A stretch of DNA of 64,000 bases from Desulfosarcina widdelii (GCF_009688965.1 NZ_AP021875.1:3782001-3846000), one strand, 5' to 3'; shown: positions 43,825 through 52,308, counted from the first letter of the stretch. The notes: generated from the sequence alone by a model not told the origin. A program made the numbers and translations.

Positions 43825-43897
43825 AATGCCTGGATGCCCGTATCGGTAACGAGCGGGGCCGTTGTCGCGACGGTGGAAACATCCAGGCGTTTTTTTA
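43825..43897 (+). ncRNA. Three-way-junction RNA with terminator
   Basis: P1 is a 12-bp closing stem (GCCTGGATG with CATCCAGGC, plus A-U and U-G pairs outside). P2 pairs CCCG with CGGG and carries an inner UCG-GUAA-CGA hairpin with a GNRA tetraloop. P3 pairs CCGTTG with CGACGG (one G-U pair) over a 3-base loop. Seven T residues follow P1, so the 3' end works as an intrinsic terminator. No reading frame fits it. It could be a small regulatory RNA or an attenuator for the next gene. Confidence 0.6.
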
Positions 43898-43913
43898 TGA
43901 AAGGAGCGTCACA

Positions 43914-44132
43914 ATGGAAATCAGAAAAAATTTTAAGGACCGGACGGAGTTGATGCTGCAGGAACTGCGTACCATCAAGGCCATGGTCGCAAGCTCACGC
44001 GAGACCTTGGATGCTGATGACGGCCAGTCCGTCGATGCAACATGGGGAAGGAACCAGGCCGCCGTTGCAGTGATGGGCGATGTTGAGCACCGAATTGACA
44101 TGCTCATTGAGGATGAAAAAGACTTTGAATAG
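43914..44132 (+). CDS. Small hypothetical protein
   Basis: A 72-residue helical protein (LMLQELRTIKAMVASSRETL, then VMGDVEHRIDMLIEDEKDFE) with GAAAGGAG upstream. No family is recognised. It follows the structured RNA directly, and its ribosome site lies in the sequence after the U-tract. Confidence 0.55.
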   Translation: MEIRKNFKDRTELMLQELRTIKAMVASSRETLDADDGQSVDATWGRNQAAVAVMGDVEHRIDMLIEDEKDFE

Positions 44133-44236
44133 TGGCAGAGGGTGGAGAGATTCAGTTCAATGCAGTCATTTCGAGCTCAGCGCAGCGGGGTATCCCTCTG
44201 CAAAAAATCAAATCGGCATTTTTGGACAAAACTTAA

Positions 44237-44260
44237 GCCTGGCCTCTCCGGGGGCCGGGC
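44237..44260 (+). other. GC-rich hairpin before a ribosome site
   Basis: An 8-bp stem GCCTGGCC/GGCCGGGC (one G-U pair) with an 8-base loop is followed directly by CAAAGGAGGA. There is no T run. Confidence 0.55.
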
Positions 44261-44274
44261 CAAAGGAGGATCTC

Positions 44275-44472
44275 ATGGGAAACCAAGCCACTTATCAAAA
44301 GAGCACAGGGCTCTCCCTGGATGATCTGCAAGAAATGAAACGATTGATCAACAGCGCCGCCGAGATCCTGGAAAATTCGGAGAGCAAAACGCCAACCATG
44401 CCCACGGAATCAATTGAGCGCCTCATGAGCACCATGAGGCTCAAGCCGACGCGTCACTGCAGCAAATCATAG
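44275..44472 (+). CDS. Small hypothetical protein
   Basis: A 65-residue protein starting MGNQATYQKS after AAAGGAGGA. Its helix GLSLDDLQEMKRLINSAAEI resembles the previous small protein in style. No motif is recognised. It ends before a bulged hairpin and the integrase. Confidence 0.55.
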   Translation: MGNQATYQKSTGLSLDDLQEMKRLINSAAEILENSESKTPTMPTESIERLMSTMRLKPTRHCSKS

Positions 44473-44478
44473 CCTCTC

Positions 44479-44522
44479 GTGGGGAGCAACGGACGGGACA
44501 CATCCGCGAGCTGCTCCACCAC
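44479..44522 (+). other. Bulged hairpin upstream of integrase
   Basis: GTGGGGAGCA pairs with TGCTCC-A-CCAC (ten pairs, one bulge), with a CGGA/TCCG hairpin in the loop. It lies 60 bp before the integrase start and has no T run. Confidence 0.5.
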
Positions 44523-44583
44523 AACTCGATGGTTTGTTTCTATCGGCGCCAAGTTGAGTCTAATGCATTAAAAGGAGGGTGCC

Positions 44584-45666
44584 ATGGCTAAAGTAAGAAA
44601 ACGCGGAAAGACCTGGCAGATTGACTATTTCGATCCAAATGGCAAACGTGTAAGGAAAGCCTTTAAAAAAAAGAAAGATGCCGAGGCTGAGTTGGCCAAA
44701 CGGGTGTCATTGATCGCAGAAGGACGATACCTGGATGTCAAACGAGAATGCACTACGGTCTTAAAGGTCCTGCTGGACAAATACGAAGAGAATCATAAGC
44801 ACCAACCGAGCTACAAAACCTGCAAGCAATATTTTATCGATGACATTCGCTCTCGGTTCGGCGATGACACGCTCATATCAAACATCAGGTATGTGGACCT
44901 TGAAACCTACAGAAATCACCTGATGAACACATTAACCAAGCACAAGAAAAAGCGCTCAGTGGCAACGGTCAATAAGGCAATTGGCTGCCTGCGGCATGTA
45001 TTCACGAAGGCCGTTGAATGGGAGATGGTCGAAAGCAGCCCATTCGATAAAGGTCGGCCGCTTGTCAGGAAAGAAAACAACAAACGCCTGCGGTTTTTGA
45101 CTGAGGAAGAGATTCCAAAACTGCTGAACGCATGCCCTGTCTATCTTCGGAACATCGTCGAATGCACGCTCAACACAGGAATGCGCCGCGGCGAGGTATT
45201 GAGTCTGAAATGGGATCAGGTCCGGAATGGGTTCATCTACCTCACGAAAACCAAAACCAATGAGGCCAGGCAAATCCCCATCAACAAGGACTTGGACAAC
45301 CTATTCAAGAGGATCAGAAAGAAGGATCACCTTACCACTGAATACGTATTTAATTACCAGGGGACGCCGGTGGCTGACGTCAAAAAGGCATTCGCAACCG
45401 CATTGAAAAAGGCCGGCATCGTGGATTTTCGATTCCATGATCTGCGGCATACCTTCGCCAGTCACTTTGCGATGCGGGGTGGGTCACTCAAGGATTTGCA
45501 GGAACTGCTTGGCCACCGGACGATGACCATGACGCTACGCTACGCCCATTTGACCCAGGAGCACAAAAAGAAAGCGGTCAACCTGCTCAATGGGTTGACC
45601 GCTTCAAAAATCATTTGTCACAAAACTGTCACATCTCAGAATCCCTCCAAATGTTCCAGCCTGTAA
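44584..45666 (+). CDS. int: Tyrosine-recombinase integrase
   Basis: A 360-residue phage-type integrase. The N-terminal arm-binding domain (RKRGKTWQIDYFDPNGKR) and SAM-like core domain precede the catalytic domain. Catalytic residues are R201 in TGMRRGE, H285 and R288 in HDLRH, H311 in LLGH, and nucleophile Y320 in LRYAHL. AAAGGAGGGTGCC precedes the ATG. Its last codons lie 13 bp from attR, the usual place for a tRNA-targeting integrase, and carry candidate arm sites. Leftward transcription of tRNA-Val now runs antisense into it. Confidence 0.95.
   Translation: MAKVRKRGKTWQIDYFDPNGKRVRKAFKKKKDAEAELAKRVSLIAEGRYLDVKRECTTVLKVLLDKYEENHKHQPSYKTCKQYFIDDIRSRFGDDTLISNIRYVDLETYRNHLMNTLTKHKKKRSVATVNKAIGCLRHVFTKAVEWEMVESSPFDKGRPLVRKENNKRLRFLTEEEIPKLLNACPVYLRNIVECTLNTGMRRGEVLSLKWDQVRNGFIYLTKTKTNEARQIPINKDLDNLFKRIRKKDHLTTEYVFNYQGTPVADVKKAFATALKKAGIVDFRFHDLRHTFASHFAMRGGSLKDLQELLGHRTMTMTLRYAHLTQEHKKKAVNLLNGLTASKIICHKTVTSQNPSKCSSL
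45617..45633 (+). other. Candidate integrase arm-type sites, right end
   Basis: GTCACA occurs twice as a direct repeat with starts 11 bp apart, within the last codons of the integrase, about 50 bp from attR. It matches the pair near attL. Confidence 0.45.
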
Positions 45667-45679
45667 CTTATTGATTTTG

Positions 45680-45727
45680 TGGTAGGCGCGATTGGATTTG
45701 AACCAACGACCTCTTCCGTGTCAGGGA
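45680..45727. other. attR within the tRNA-Val gene
   Basis: The 48 bp are identical to 29727-29774. Identity ends inside the 5' strand of the anticodon stem, so crossover lies between the anticodon loop and the 3' end, a frequent choice of tRNA-targeting integrases. Confidence 0.93.
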
Positions 45728-45754
45728 AGCGCTCTCCCCCTGAGCTACGCGCCT
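45680..45754 (-). tRNA. tRNA-Val(GAC)
   Basis: A complete cloverleaf is read leftward. The acceptor is AGGCGCG/CGCGCCT with discriminator A and an encoded CCA (45680-45682). The D arm includes TAGCTCAGGGGGAGAGC, the anticodon stem is CTTCC/GGAAG with loop CTGACAC (anticodon GAC, valine), and the T arm is GTTGG-TTCAAAT-CCAAT. The 3' part was supplied by the element on integration and restores the gene. Confidence 0.95.
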
Positions 45755-45767
45755 ACATGAAGTGACT

Positions 45768-45796
45768 CTGCTACCATCTGCACGCGGCCCTGTCAA
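45768..45796 (-). promoter_or_regulatory. Candidate tRNA-Val promoter
   Basis: On the minus strand TTGACA (45791-45796) is followed after 17 bp by TAGCAG (45768-45773), 13 bp before the tRNA 5' end. Confidence 0.5.
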
Positions 45797-45825
45797 GAAA
45801 AATGAGGTGCTGCGGATACCCCCAT

Positions 45826-46386
45826 TTACACCTCCTGCTGAAGAATCTGAATACCGACGTAGACGTAATGAAACCCGGAAACCACAGTCAGGGTTCCGGT
45901 CATCCACACCAGTGGAATCTGCAGCGCATGGAAACCGGAAAAAGAAGATGTCAGCAGAGAAACGACCACCACGGCGAACTGGGCAACCGTGGTGCATTTG
46001 CTGGCCATGCTGGGTCGAATCCGATACGGTTTCTCGGTGAGAGAAAAAATGGCGATTCCGATGACGATCAGAACGTCCCGGGAAAGCACGATCACCGTCA
46101 ACCATTCGGGGAGGATTCCCTGGATGGCCAAACATACGAAGGAGGAAACCAGAAGAACTTTGTCCGCCACCGGATCCAAATAAGCACCCACAAGGGTCTT
46201 CTGGTTGAACCAGCGGGCGATAAAGCCATCCAGCCCGTCGCTGATGCCTGCCAGGCTGAAGACCACCAAGGCCATGGTCAGGTGCTCCCGCAACAACAGA
46301 ATGACAAACAGCGGCGTCATCAGCAAACGGGCCAGCGTCAGGGTATTGGGAATGTTGACGACTGTGTTGGACCGTCCGCTGTTCAT
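45826..46386 (-). CDS. pgsA: CDP-diacylglycerol-glycerol-3-phosphate phosphatidyltransferase
   Basis: A 186-residue membrane enzyme making phosphatidylglycerophosphate, or a close CDP-alcohol phosphatidyltransferase. The family signature is complete in DGLDGFIARW followed by GAYLDPVADK (D-G-x2-A-R-x8-G-x3-D-x3-D). The N-terminus NIPNTLTLARLLMTP is typical of PgsA. It is the last gene before tRNA-Val on the same strand, 10 bp after the FlgT-like gene. Confidence 0.88.
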   Translation of the reverse strand: MNSGRSNTVVNIPNTLTLARLLMTPLFVILLLREHLTMALVVFSLAGISDGLDGFIARWFNQKTLVGAYLDPVADKVLLVSSFVCLAIQGILPEWLTVIVLSRDVLIVIGIAIFSLTEKPYRIRPSMASKCTTVAQFAVVVVSLLTSSFSGFHALQIPLVWMTGTLTVVSGFHYVYVGIQILQQEV

Positions 46387-46396
46387 AGCCGTCGCA

Positions 46397-47587
46397 TTAT
46401 TGGTGCACCAGCCGAATGCGGACGACTTCGGTGGTTACCTCGTAGATATCGAGACCGAAGCCTTTGAACGTTTTCAGCAGCAGCGCGTCGGCCAGGGATC
46501 GTGCCGTCCCCTGATAACTGACGGCCATCACGGCCTTGTCACTGGACATTTCACGCATTTTCAAGTCCTTGACGCCGGACAGGGTGGCAATCGCGGTTCT
46601 CAGTCGCACGAAGCTGGCAATATGGCCGCCGGTTCCCTCCACCTCCACCAGGATGGCGGCACTGCGATCCTGTTCCTGCTGCCAGGCCACCATGATCTGA
46701 CGTGCCAGCGCATCGCCGGCTGCAGCACCAGCCCCGGACAGGGCCTCGCGCCCGCCCGCAAACGCATCCTGGCCGGAAACCACGAATTTCTGACGCGTAC
46801 GAGCAACCGATTTACCGCTTTGGACGCTGAGGGCCCGCGCTTCGACAACCGCTTCATAGGCAGTAATGGTGCCCCCCAGGGTGTTCGGCGCCGGGGCGGC
46901 CGTGCCGCTGCCGGCAACAACGATGTCTGCGCCCAGGCGTTTGCCAAAGGCTATCATCTGCTCATCGGATACCGTCACGGGCAGTCCCGGCGGCGTGCTG
47001 ATATCGGGTGGATCCATGACGACAAATCCGCTTGTCCGCAAGGCTTCAGCCACCGCCGCTTCGCTGATCGTCCGCTGCTGCAGACGGCGGTCCCCCCACC
47101 AGTAGGCAAAATCTTCATCGTTGACGTTTTTTTCGGCCATCATGAATACAATATGCGGATACGCTGCGCCGGACAGGGCCAAGCCCAGCCGGGAAAGATC
47201 GCGGCTGACCCGGTCGACGGAAATGTCCACCTGCACCAGCGTCCGGATCGTATTTTTCAATACCGATTCGGTCAGCACCCGGTAATTTTGGATATATTCT
47301 TTCGGTCGCTCCAGAAGGTTGTCGTTGATCACCTTGAATCGCCGAACCACGGTTTCACCGGTCAACATTTCCACGACCACCTGGCCCACCGCGGCGACCA
47401 GGGCATCGTCAACCGCATTCTGCCGGGCTTCTACCAATTCATTTCCATGAACAACGGCGGTACCCAGCACGTTTACCTGTTTGACCACCGGCCGGGAAGT
47501 TCCATGGCCGGCAGCGGGGACGAATGCCATAGCAACCAGCAGGCCGATGGCCCCGATCCATTTTCTCATCGCATTATGTTTGAACAT
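46397..47587 (-). CDS. FlgT-N-like exported protein
   Basis: A 396-residue exported protein with a signal peptide (WIGAIGLLVAMAFVPAAG). The N-terminal part (ARQNAVDDALVAAVGQVV, NYRVLTESVLKNTIRTLVQV) resembles the FlgT_N/LPP20-type fold of outer-membrane-associated flagellar proteins. The middle has ADIVVAGSGTAA, like a lipoprotein or TolB-type module. The start MFKHNAMRKW is chosen for its GGAG. No flagellar genes are adjacent, so a general envelope role is possible. Confidence 0.65.
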   Translation of the reverse strand: MFKHNAMRKWIGAIGLLVAMAFVPAAGHGTSRPVVKQVNVLGTAVVHGNELVEARQNAVDDALVAAVGQVVVEMLTGETVVRRFKVINDNLLERPKEYIQNYRVLTESVLKNTIRTLVQVDISVDRVSRDLSRLGLALSGAAYPHIVFMMAEKNVNDEDFAYWWGDRRLQQRTISEAAVAEALRTSGFVVMDPPDISTPPGLPVTVSDEQMIAFGKRLGADIVVAGSGTAAPAPNTLGGTITAYEAVVEARALSVQSGKSVARTRQKFVVSGQDAFAGGREALSGAGAAAGDALARQIMVAWQQEQDRSAAILVEVEGTGGHIASFVRLRTAIATLSGVKDLKMREMSSDKAVMAVSYQGTARSLADALLLKTFKGFGLDIYEVTTEVVRIRLVHQ

Positions 47588-47683
47588 GGGTCTATCTCCG
47601 GCCCGCATCTTGGCAAAGCGGGCAAAGTGCCCCGGAACACGTCGGGACGAGGTTCTGAAAACGCCTATTGATATAATTTTCGG

Positions 47684-48667
47684 TTACGCTTTTCGAACCA
47701 GCGCATAATCGGCAATATCCATCAGCAGTTTCCGGGTCGGATGGTTGTCGAACGGTCTCAGGACAGCCTTGGCGGCCTGAATATGAGCCGCCGCCTGCTC
47801 CCGGGTATAGGCGATTCCGCCGTACTTTTCCAGGCAATCCACCAACCCTTCGAATTCGTCCGCGCCGAAATCCGGATTCTTCAGGACCGCCAGCATCCGC
47901 TCACGATCCGCATCGGATGACCGGGACAGGGCGTGAATCAACGGCAGGGTCAGTTTGCCCTCCCGCAGGTCGGCGCCAGCATGTTTTCCCATCGTCGCCA
48001 GGTCCTGGGTGTAGTCCAGCAGGTCATCGGCCATCTGGAAAGCCAGACCCAGGTGATGGCCGTAGTCGTTCAAAGCCGTTACCCGGATAGGTTCCGCACC
48101 GGCAACCAGAGCGCCGGTCCTGCAGGCCCCCTGGAACAAAACGGCCGTCTTGCAGCGGATCACCTCCAGATATTCTTCTTCGGTCAGGGTAATGTCGCCT
48201 TTCTTCTCCAACTGGCGAATCTCTCCCTGAGACATGTTCTCGGTGATGCCGGCAATGGTTTCAATCACCTCGCACAACCCGGTGTCGGCGGCAATGGAAA
48301 GCCCGCGGGCCAGCAGAAAGTCTCCGGTCAGCACCGCCGTGGGGTTGTCCCAGACCTGGTTGGCCACTGTTTTTCCCCGCCGCATTTCGCTGCCGTCCAC
48401 CAGATCGTCGTGCAGCAAGGTGGCGGCATGCAGGTATTCGAATATGGTGGCAAAGCGGGCGTCCCGATCACCGGAATAGCCGCACAGCCGCGCACACAAC
48501 ACCATCAGCAGTGGCCGGAGGCGCTTTCCCCCGGCAAACAGGATGTGCCCGGCCACCCGGGACACCAGATCGAAATGGGGGTTGAGGTTCCCGGCCAGTT
48601 CCCTTTCGATACGCTGCAGGTCGTCTTGAACGGCCGCCAGGATTTTCTGCTTCAGGCCAACGGTCAT
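47684..48667 (-). CDS. ispB: Long-chain polyprenyl diphosphate synthase
   Basis: A 327-residue prenyltransferase. The first aspartate-rich motif is LLHDDLVDGSEMRRGK and the second is QMADDLLDYTQD. GGKRLRPLLMVLCA is the N-terminal substrate motif. It supplies the side chain of the respiratory quinone, menaquinone in sulfate reducers. Its ATG overlaps the rimO stop by 4 bp, so translation is coupled. Confidence 0.9.
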   Translation of the reverse strand: MTVGLKQKILAAVQDDLQRIERELAGNLNPHFDLVSRVAGHILFAGGKRLRPLLMVLCARLCGYSGDRDARFATIFEYLHAATLLHDDLVDGSEMRRGKTVANQVWDNPTAVLTGDFLLARGLSIAADTGLCEVIETIAGITENMSQGEIRQLEKKGDITLTEEEYLEVIRCKTAVLFQGACRTGALVAGAEPIRVTALNDYGHHLGLAFQMADDLLDYTQDLATMGKHAGADLREGKLTLPLIHALSRSSDADRERMLAVLKNPDFGADEFEGLVDCLEKYGGIAYTREQAAAHIQAAKAVLRPFDNHPTRKLLMDIADYALVRKA

Positions 48668-50019
48668 AGGGCGTCTCCGATAAGATCGTACTCCAGGGCA
48701 TCCGTTATGCGAACCCGGGTCGGTTGTCCTACCATAACATCAGGGCCGTCCGGACCGATCCGAACGAAGGTCAGGCCGTCCACCTCGGGCGCCTGGCGCA
48801 TGGAGCGCCCCTCAAAAAGATGGGGTTCGCTCTGATTCTCGACCAGTACCGGCACCGTTCGGCCGACCATGGCGGTCAGGTTGTCGGCCGAAATCTGCAT
48901 CTGTTTTTCCATCAACGCGTCGTAGCGCATCCGTGCCACTTCCGCAGGAACGTGATCGGGCAGCCGATGGGAGGGCAGATCCTCGGCATCGGAATAGGTG
49001 AAAACCCCAAGGTGATCGAAACGAACCTGTTCGATGAAATCCATCAACGTCTGAAAATCGGCCTCGGTTTCTCCGGGAAACCCGACAATCAGGGTGGTCC
49101 GGATGGCTGCATCGGGCACCGCGGCCCGAATGCGGCCAAACAGATCCAGCATCTGCCGACGGTCGTAATGGCGGTTCATTTTCCTGAGAACATTGGCGGC
49201 CGAATGCTGAACGGGTAGATCGAAGTAGGGGCACAGATTGTCATGGTCGGCAACAGCCTCGATCACACGGTCTGTGATGCTTTCCGGATGGCCGTACAGA
49301 AACCGGATCCAGGTCTGGCCAGCCAATTCCGCCAGGCTTTTCAGCAGGGTGTCGAATCCCATCCCTGCATGTAAATCCTGACCGTAGGCAGTGGTGTCCT
49401 GGGCCACCAGGTTCAACTCCCGGACCCCATCGGCAATCAGTTCCCGGGCTTCTTCCAGGATTTGTTCAGCGGGCCGGCTCTTCTGGCGGCCCCGCAACTG
49501 CGGGATGATGCAGTAGGTACAGCGGCGGCGGCAGCCTTCGGCAATTTTCAGGTAGGCGGTGTGGGCCTGCACACGCTGACGCGCCGTTTTTGGATCCATG
49601 GGAATGCTGTCCGGATCCGGCAGCAGGCAGCTACCCCGGGGCATTTTTCCGGCCACCGCATCGGCAATGCGGGTAAAAGCACCCGTGCCGAGGAACTGGT
49701 CCACTTCGGGAAGGGCATCGACAATGGCATCGCGAAATCGCTCCGGCAGACACCCGGCCACCACGAGTCGCCGGCAGCGTCCCGTTTTTTTATGTCGGGC
49801 CAGTTCGAGAATCGTGTCAATGGATTCATCGATGGCCGACGCCACAAAGCTGCAGGTATTGACAACGATAACATCCGCCCGGGCCGGCTCCTGAACCATG
49901 GACCATCCGGCCAGCCGCAGTTGGCCGGCCATGGTTTCACTGTCCACCTGGTTGCGGGCACAGCCCAGACTTTCGATGTAAAGACGCGTCGAATCCAACG
50001 GGTTTTCCGATTCTGGCAA
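48664..50019 (-). CDS. rimO: Ribosomal protein S12 methylthiotransferase
   Basis: A 451-residue radical-SAM enzyme that methylthiolates Asp88 of ribosomal protein S12. The UPF0004 N-terminal domain has cysteines in ESLGCARNQVDSE, VNTCSFV and VAGCLPER for one cluster. The radical-SAM motif is EGCRRRCTYCIIPQL. A TRAM domain ends the protein (GRTVPVLVENQ). The start is a TTG with no obvious ribosome site. RimO rather than MiaB is favoured by the spacing and the C-terminus. Confidence 0.9.
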   Translation of the reverse strand: MPESENPLDSTRLYIESLGCARNQVDSETMAGQLRLAGWSMVQEPARADVIVVNTCSFVASAIDESIDTILELARHKKTGRCRRLVVAGCLPERFRDAIVDALPEVDQFLGTGAFTRIADAVAGKMPRGSCLLPDPDSIPMDPKTARQRVQAHTAYLKIAEGCRRRCTYCIIPQLRGRQKSRPAEQILEEARELIADGVRELNLVAQDTTAYGQDLHAGMGFDTLLKSLAELAGQTWIRFLYGHPESITDRVIEAVADHDNLCPYFDLPVQHSAANVLRKMNRHYDRRQMLDLFGRIRAAVPDAAIRTTLIVGFPGETEADFQTLMDFIEQVRFDHLGVFTYSDAEDLPSHRLPDHVPAEVARMRYDALMEKQMQISADNLTAMVGRTVPVLVENQSEPHLFEGRSMRQAPEVDGLTFVRIGPDGPDVMVGQPTRVRITDALEYDLIGDAL

Positions 50020-50102
50020 AAGACTATAAAACCGCCATGATTCTCAGTTCATAGCAGTGTTTCAGCATCGGAATCATCTACCAGCAACCCTGTTAAAAGT
50101 CA

Positions 50103-50130
50103 AAAGGCCGCCCGAATATTTCGGGCGGCC
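50103..50130 (-). terminator. Terminator of etfBA
   Basis: A perfect stem GGCCGCCCGA/TCGGGCGGCC with a 5-base loop is followed on the minus strand by a T-rich stretch. Confidence 0.8.
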
Positions 50131-50221
50131 AATCCCATTTACAGCGGCAGGATACGAGAATAGCGATCAATGCCATGCATTGGGTATACTTGAAAATAGT
50201 CCCGGTTTTGCTTCGATGTCT

Positions 50222-51187
50222 TCAGCCCTTGAGTTTTTCGATCTCCGCCGTGATCGCCGGAACAACCTCGAACAAATCCCCAACGATGCCGTAATCGCAT
50301 TTGGAAAAAATTGGCGCCTCGGGATCCTTGTTGACGGCCACCACCACCCGGGAGGACGCCATGCCGGCCAGATGCTGAATGGCCCCGGAAACACCGCAGG
50401 CCACATACAGGTTGGGCGCCACCACTTTACCGGTCTGGCCCACCTGGTCGGAAACCGGACGCCAGCCTTCGTCCACGGCGCTGCGCGACGCACCCACGGC
50501 ACCGTCCACGGTTTTGGCCAGGTTCTCGACCACGCAAAAATCCTCGCCTCCCATGCCCCTGCCACCGGTGATCACTACATCGGCCTCGGTCAGATCGATC
50601 TTGCCGGATTCCATGTGTTTTTCAACAAGGGTCAAGACGGTGCCTTCCAGGCTGACGGCCACCGTTTCCACCTCGCCGGCCCCCGATGCCGCCACGGCCT
50701 CCATGGCCCGTGGACGAATGGCCACAATGGCCGGGCTGCCGGAGAGACTTGCATCGGCCAGCACTTTGCCACCATACATGGGCCGGGTGGCCACAACCTG
50801 ATCGCCGTCCACGCGCACATCCACGCAATCCATGGCCAGCGGCGCCTGGAGACGGGCGGAAAGACGGGCGGCAATGTCCTTGCCCAGCGAAGTGGCTCCG
50901 ATCACGATTACGGCCGGATCGCACTGGGCCACGATCTGATCGACGGCCTGGGTGCAGGCGTCGGGCAGGCCGTCATTCAGGCCCGCATCGCTGGCGACCA
51001 GGATACGGTCGGCCCCGTATTCGGCCGCCTGACCGGCAATGGCCTCGCCTTCGGCCCCCATGACCAGGGCGGTTAGCGGCCCACCCAATGCGTCTCCGAT
51101 TTTTTTTCCGGCAGAAATTGCTTCAAACGAAATATTTTTAAATGCACCTTCTACCTGTTCGGTAACAGCCAGAATTCCTGTTGGCAT
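50222..51187 (-). CDS. etfA: Electron transfer flavoprotein alpha subunit
   Basis: A 321-residue FAD-binding subunit. The start MPTGILAVTEQ has AAGGGAGAAC upstream. The C-terminal FAD domain has VVITGGRGMGG, QVGQTGKVVAPNLY, VSGAIQHLAGM and AVNKDPEAPIF. With EtfB it shuttles electrons from acyl-CoA or other dehydrogenases towards the quinone pool. It lies 99 bp downstream of etfB. Confidence 0.94.
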   Translation of the reverse strand: MPTGILAVTEQVEGAFKNISFEAISAGKKIGDALGGPLTALVMGAEGEAIAGQAAEYGADRILVASDAGLNDGLPDACTQAVDQIVAQCDPAVIVIGATSLGKDIAARLSARLQAPLAMDCVDVRVDGDQVVATRPMYGGKVLADASLSGSPAIVAIRPRAMEAVAASGAGEVETVAVSLEGTVLTLVEKHMESGKIDLTEADVVITGGRGMGGEDFCVVENLAKTVDGAVGASRSAVDEGWRPVSDQVGQTGKVVAPNLYVACGVSGAIQHLAGMASSRVVVAVNKDPEAPIFSKCDYGIVGDLFEVVPAITAEIEKLKG

Positions 51188-51286
51188 GATTGTTCTCCCT
51201 TTATTATGGATGGCCCGGCCGTTGCGGGCATGGTTGGGTTGACGCAAACCTGAATTCGTTCAATTGAACCGTTTTCGAGCTTCTCG

Positions 51287-52057
51287 TCAAATAACCTTGG
51301 CCTCTTCTCTCAAGGCCTTGACCAATGCCGCCGCCTTGTCGGCTGCCGTGTCGCCCTCGATGATCCGTCCGGCCGTCCGCTGGGGAGGCAGGCGCATGGC
51401 AATGGTCTTCACCAGAGGATCTCCGGGATCGGTTCCGGTTTCCGAGAGCGGCCGGGTGTCGATGGGTTTTTTCTTGGCTTTCATGATGCCCGGCAGGCTG
51501 GCATAGCGCGGTTCGTTGAGTCCGCGCTGGGTGGTGATCAGCGCCGGCAGAGCTGCTTCCAGAACGAGGGTGCCGCCGTCCACGGTACGGGTACAGCGAA
51601 TCTTGCCGTCTACCACTTCCTGTCTGATCACCATGGAAATGTGAGGAATGTTCATCAACTCGGCAACTGCCGGCCCCACCTGGAAGTTGTCGTCATCCAC
51701 GGCACGGTGCCCTGCGACAATCAGGTCGAAGGTGCCTTTTTTCAGTTCTCCGGCCAGAACCTTGGCGGTCCCCAGACCATCTAAAAGCCGATCCCCGGGA
51801 TCGATTCGGACGGCAGTGTCAGCTCCCATGGCCAAGGCGGTGCGCAGGGCCTCTACGGATTTTTCCGGTCCCAGCGTAAAAACGGTAACCGATCCGCCGG
51901 CTTCATCTCGAATCTGAAGGGCCTCCTCCACGGCCAGTTCGTCGTAAGGATTCATCACCCAGTTGATCCCTTCGGCCTTGATGGCAATATCGCCGTCGGC
52001 GATCTCGATCAGGGACTCGGTGGCCGGAACCTGTTTGAGCAGTACGGCTATTTCCAC
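51287..52057 (-). CDS. etfB: Electron transfer flavoprotein beta subunit
   Basis: A 256-residue subunit starting at GTG after AAGGAAGGTG. Typical segments are NPYDELAVEEALQI, GADTAVRIDP, the AGHRAVDDDNFQVGP loop and LPALITTQRGLNEPRY. It binds AMP or a second flavin depending on the subtype. The order etfB-etfA is normal; no acyl-CoA dehydrogenase is adjacent. Confidence 0.94.
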   Translation of the reverse strand: MEIAVLLKQVPATESLIEIADGDIAIKAEGINWVMNPYDELAVEEALQIRDEAGGSVTVFTLGPEKSVEALRTALAMGADTAVRIDPGDRLLDGLGTAKVLAGELKKGTFDLIVAGHRAVDDDNFQVGPAVAELMNIPHISMVIRQEVVDGKIRCTRTVDGGTLVLEAALPALITTQRGLNEPRYASLPGIMKAKKKPIDTRPLSETGTDPGDPLVKTIAMRLPPQRTAGRIIEGDTAADKAAALVKALREEAKVI

Positions 52058-52233
52058 GTTTCACCTTCCTTTGGGTTTTCGGGTCCGGGGATGACGTATG
52101 AGCCTCCCGGCCCTTATTTAAAAGTTTTTATTATTGATACAAGCATTCGAGATTAAAAATTATTTTTACGGAGGGCCTCATTTTACATCAGCGGGGCAGT
52201 GCCAAGATTATTGGCTATTATTTAGCTACAATA

Positions 52234-52262
52234 TAACTATTCAGCCCATAAAAATTTGTCAA
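52234..52262 (-). promoter_or_regulatory. Candidate promoter of etfBA
   Basis: On the minus strand TTGACA (52257-52262) is followed after 17 bp by TAGTTA (52234-52239), leaving a leader of about 170 bases to etfB. The 52058-52308 gap is otherwise AT-rich and empty. Confidence 0.5.
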
Positions 52263-52308
52263 GCGCTAAAACCGCTCCGCCGCCAACCATTGCGCTTTGT
52301 CGATATGC

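Larger units (their letters stand above)
29727..45727. mobile_element. tRNA-Val-integrated phage satellite or remnant prophage
   Basis: A 16-kb element is bounded by 48-bp direct repeats of the tRNA-Val 3' part. Left to right it has a leftward TA-type module, a rightward early region (two DNA-binding regulators, an excisionase-like protein, two replication proteins), and a block of large ejection-type proteins. Small zinc or cysteine-rich proteins, a ribbon-helix-helix protein, a structured RNA, and the integrase at the right end complete it. No terminase, portal, capsid, tail or lysis genes are seen on either strand. The early part is visibly AT-richer than the 34-40 kb block, which suggests a mosaic origin. 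Confidence 0.88.
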
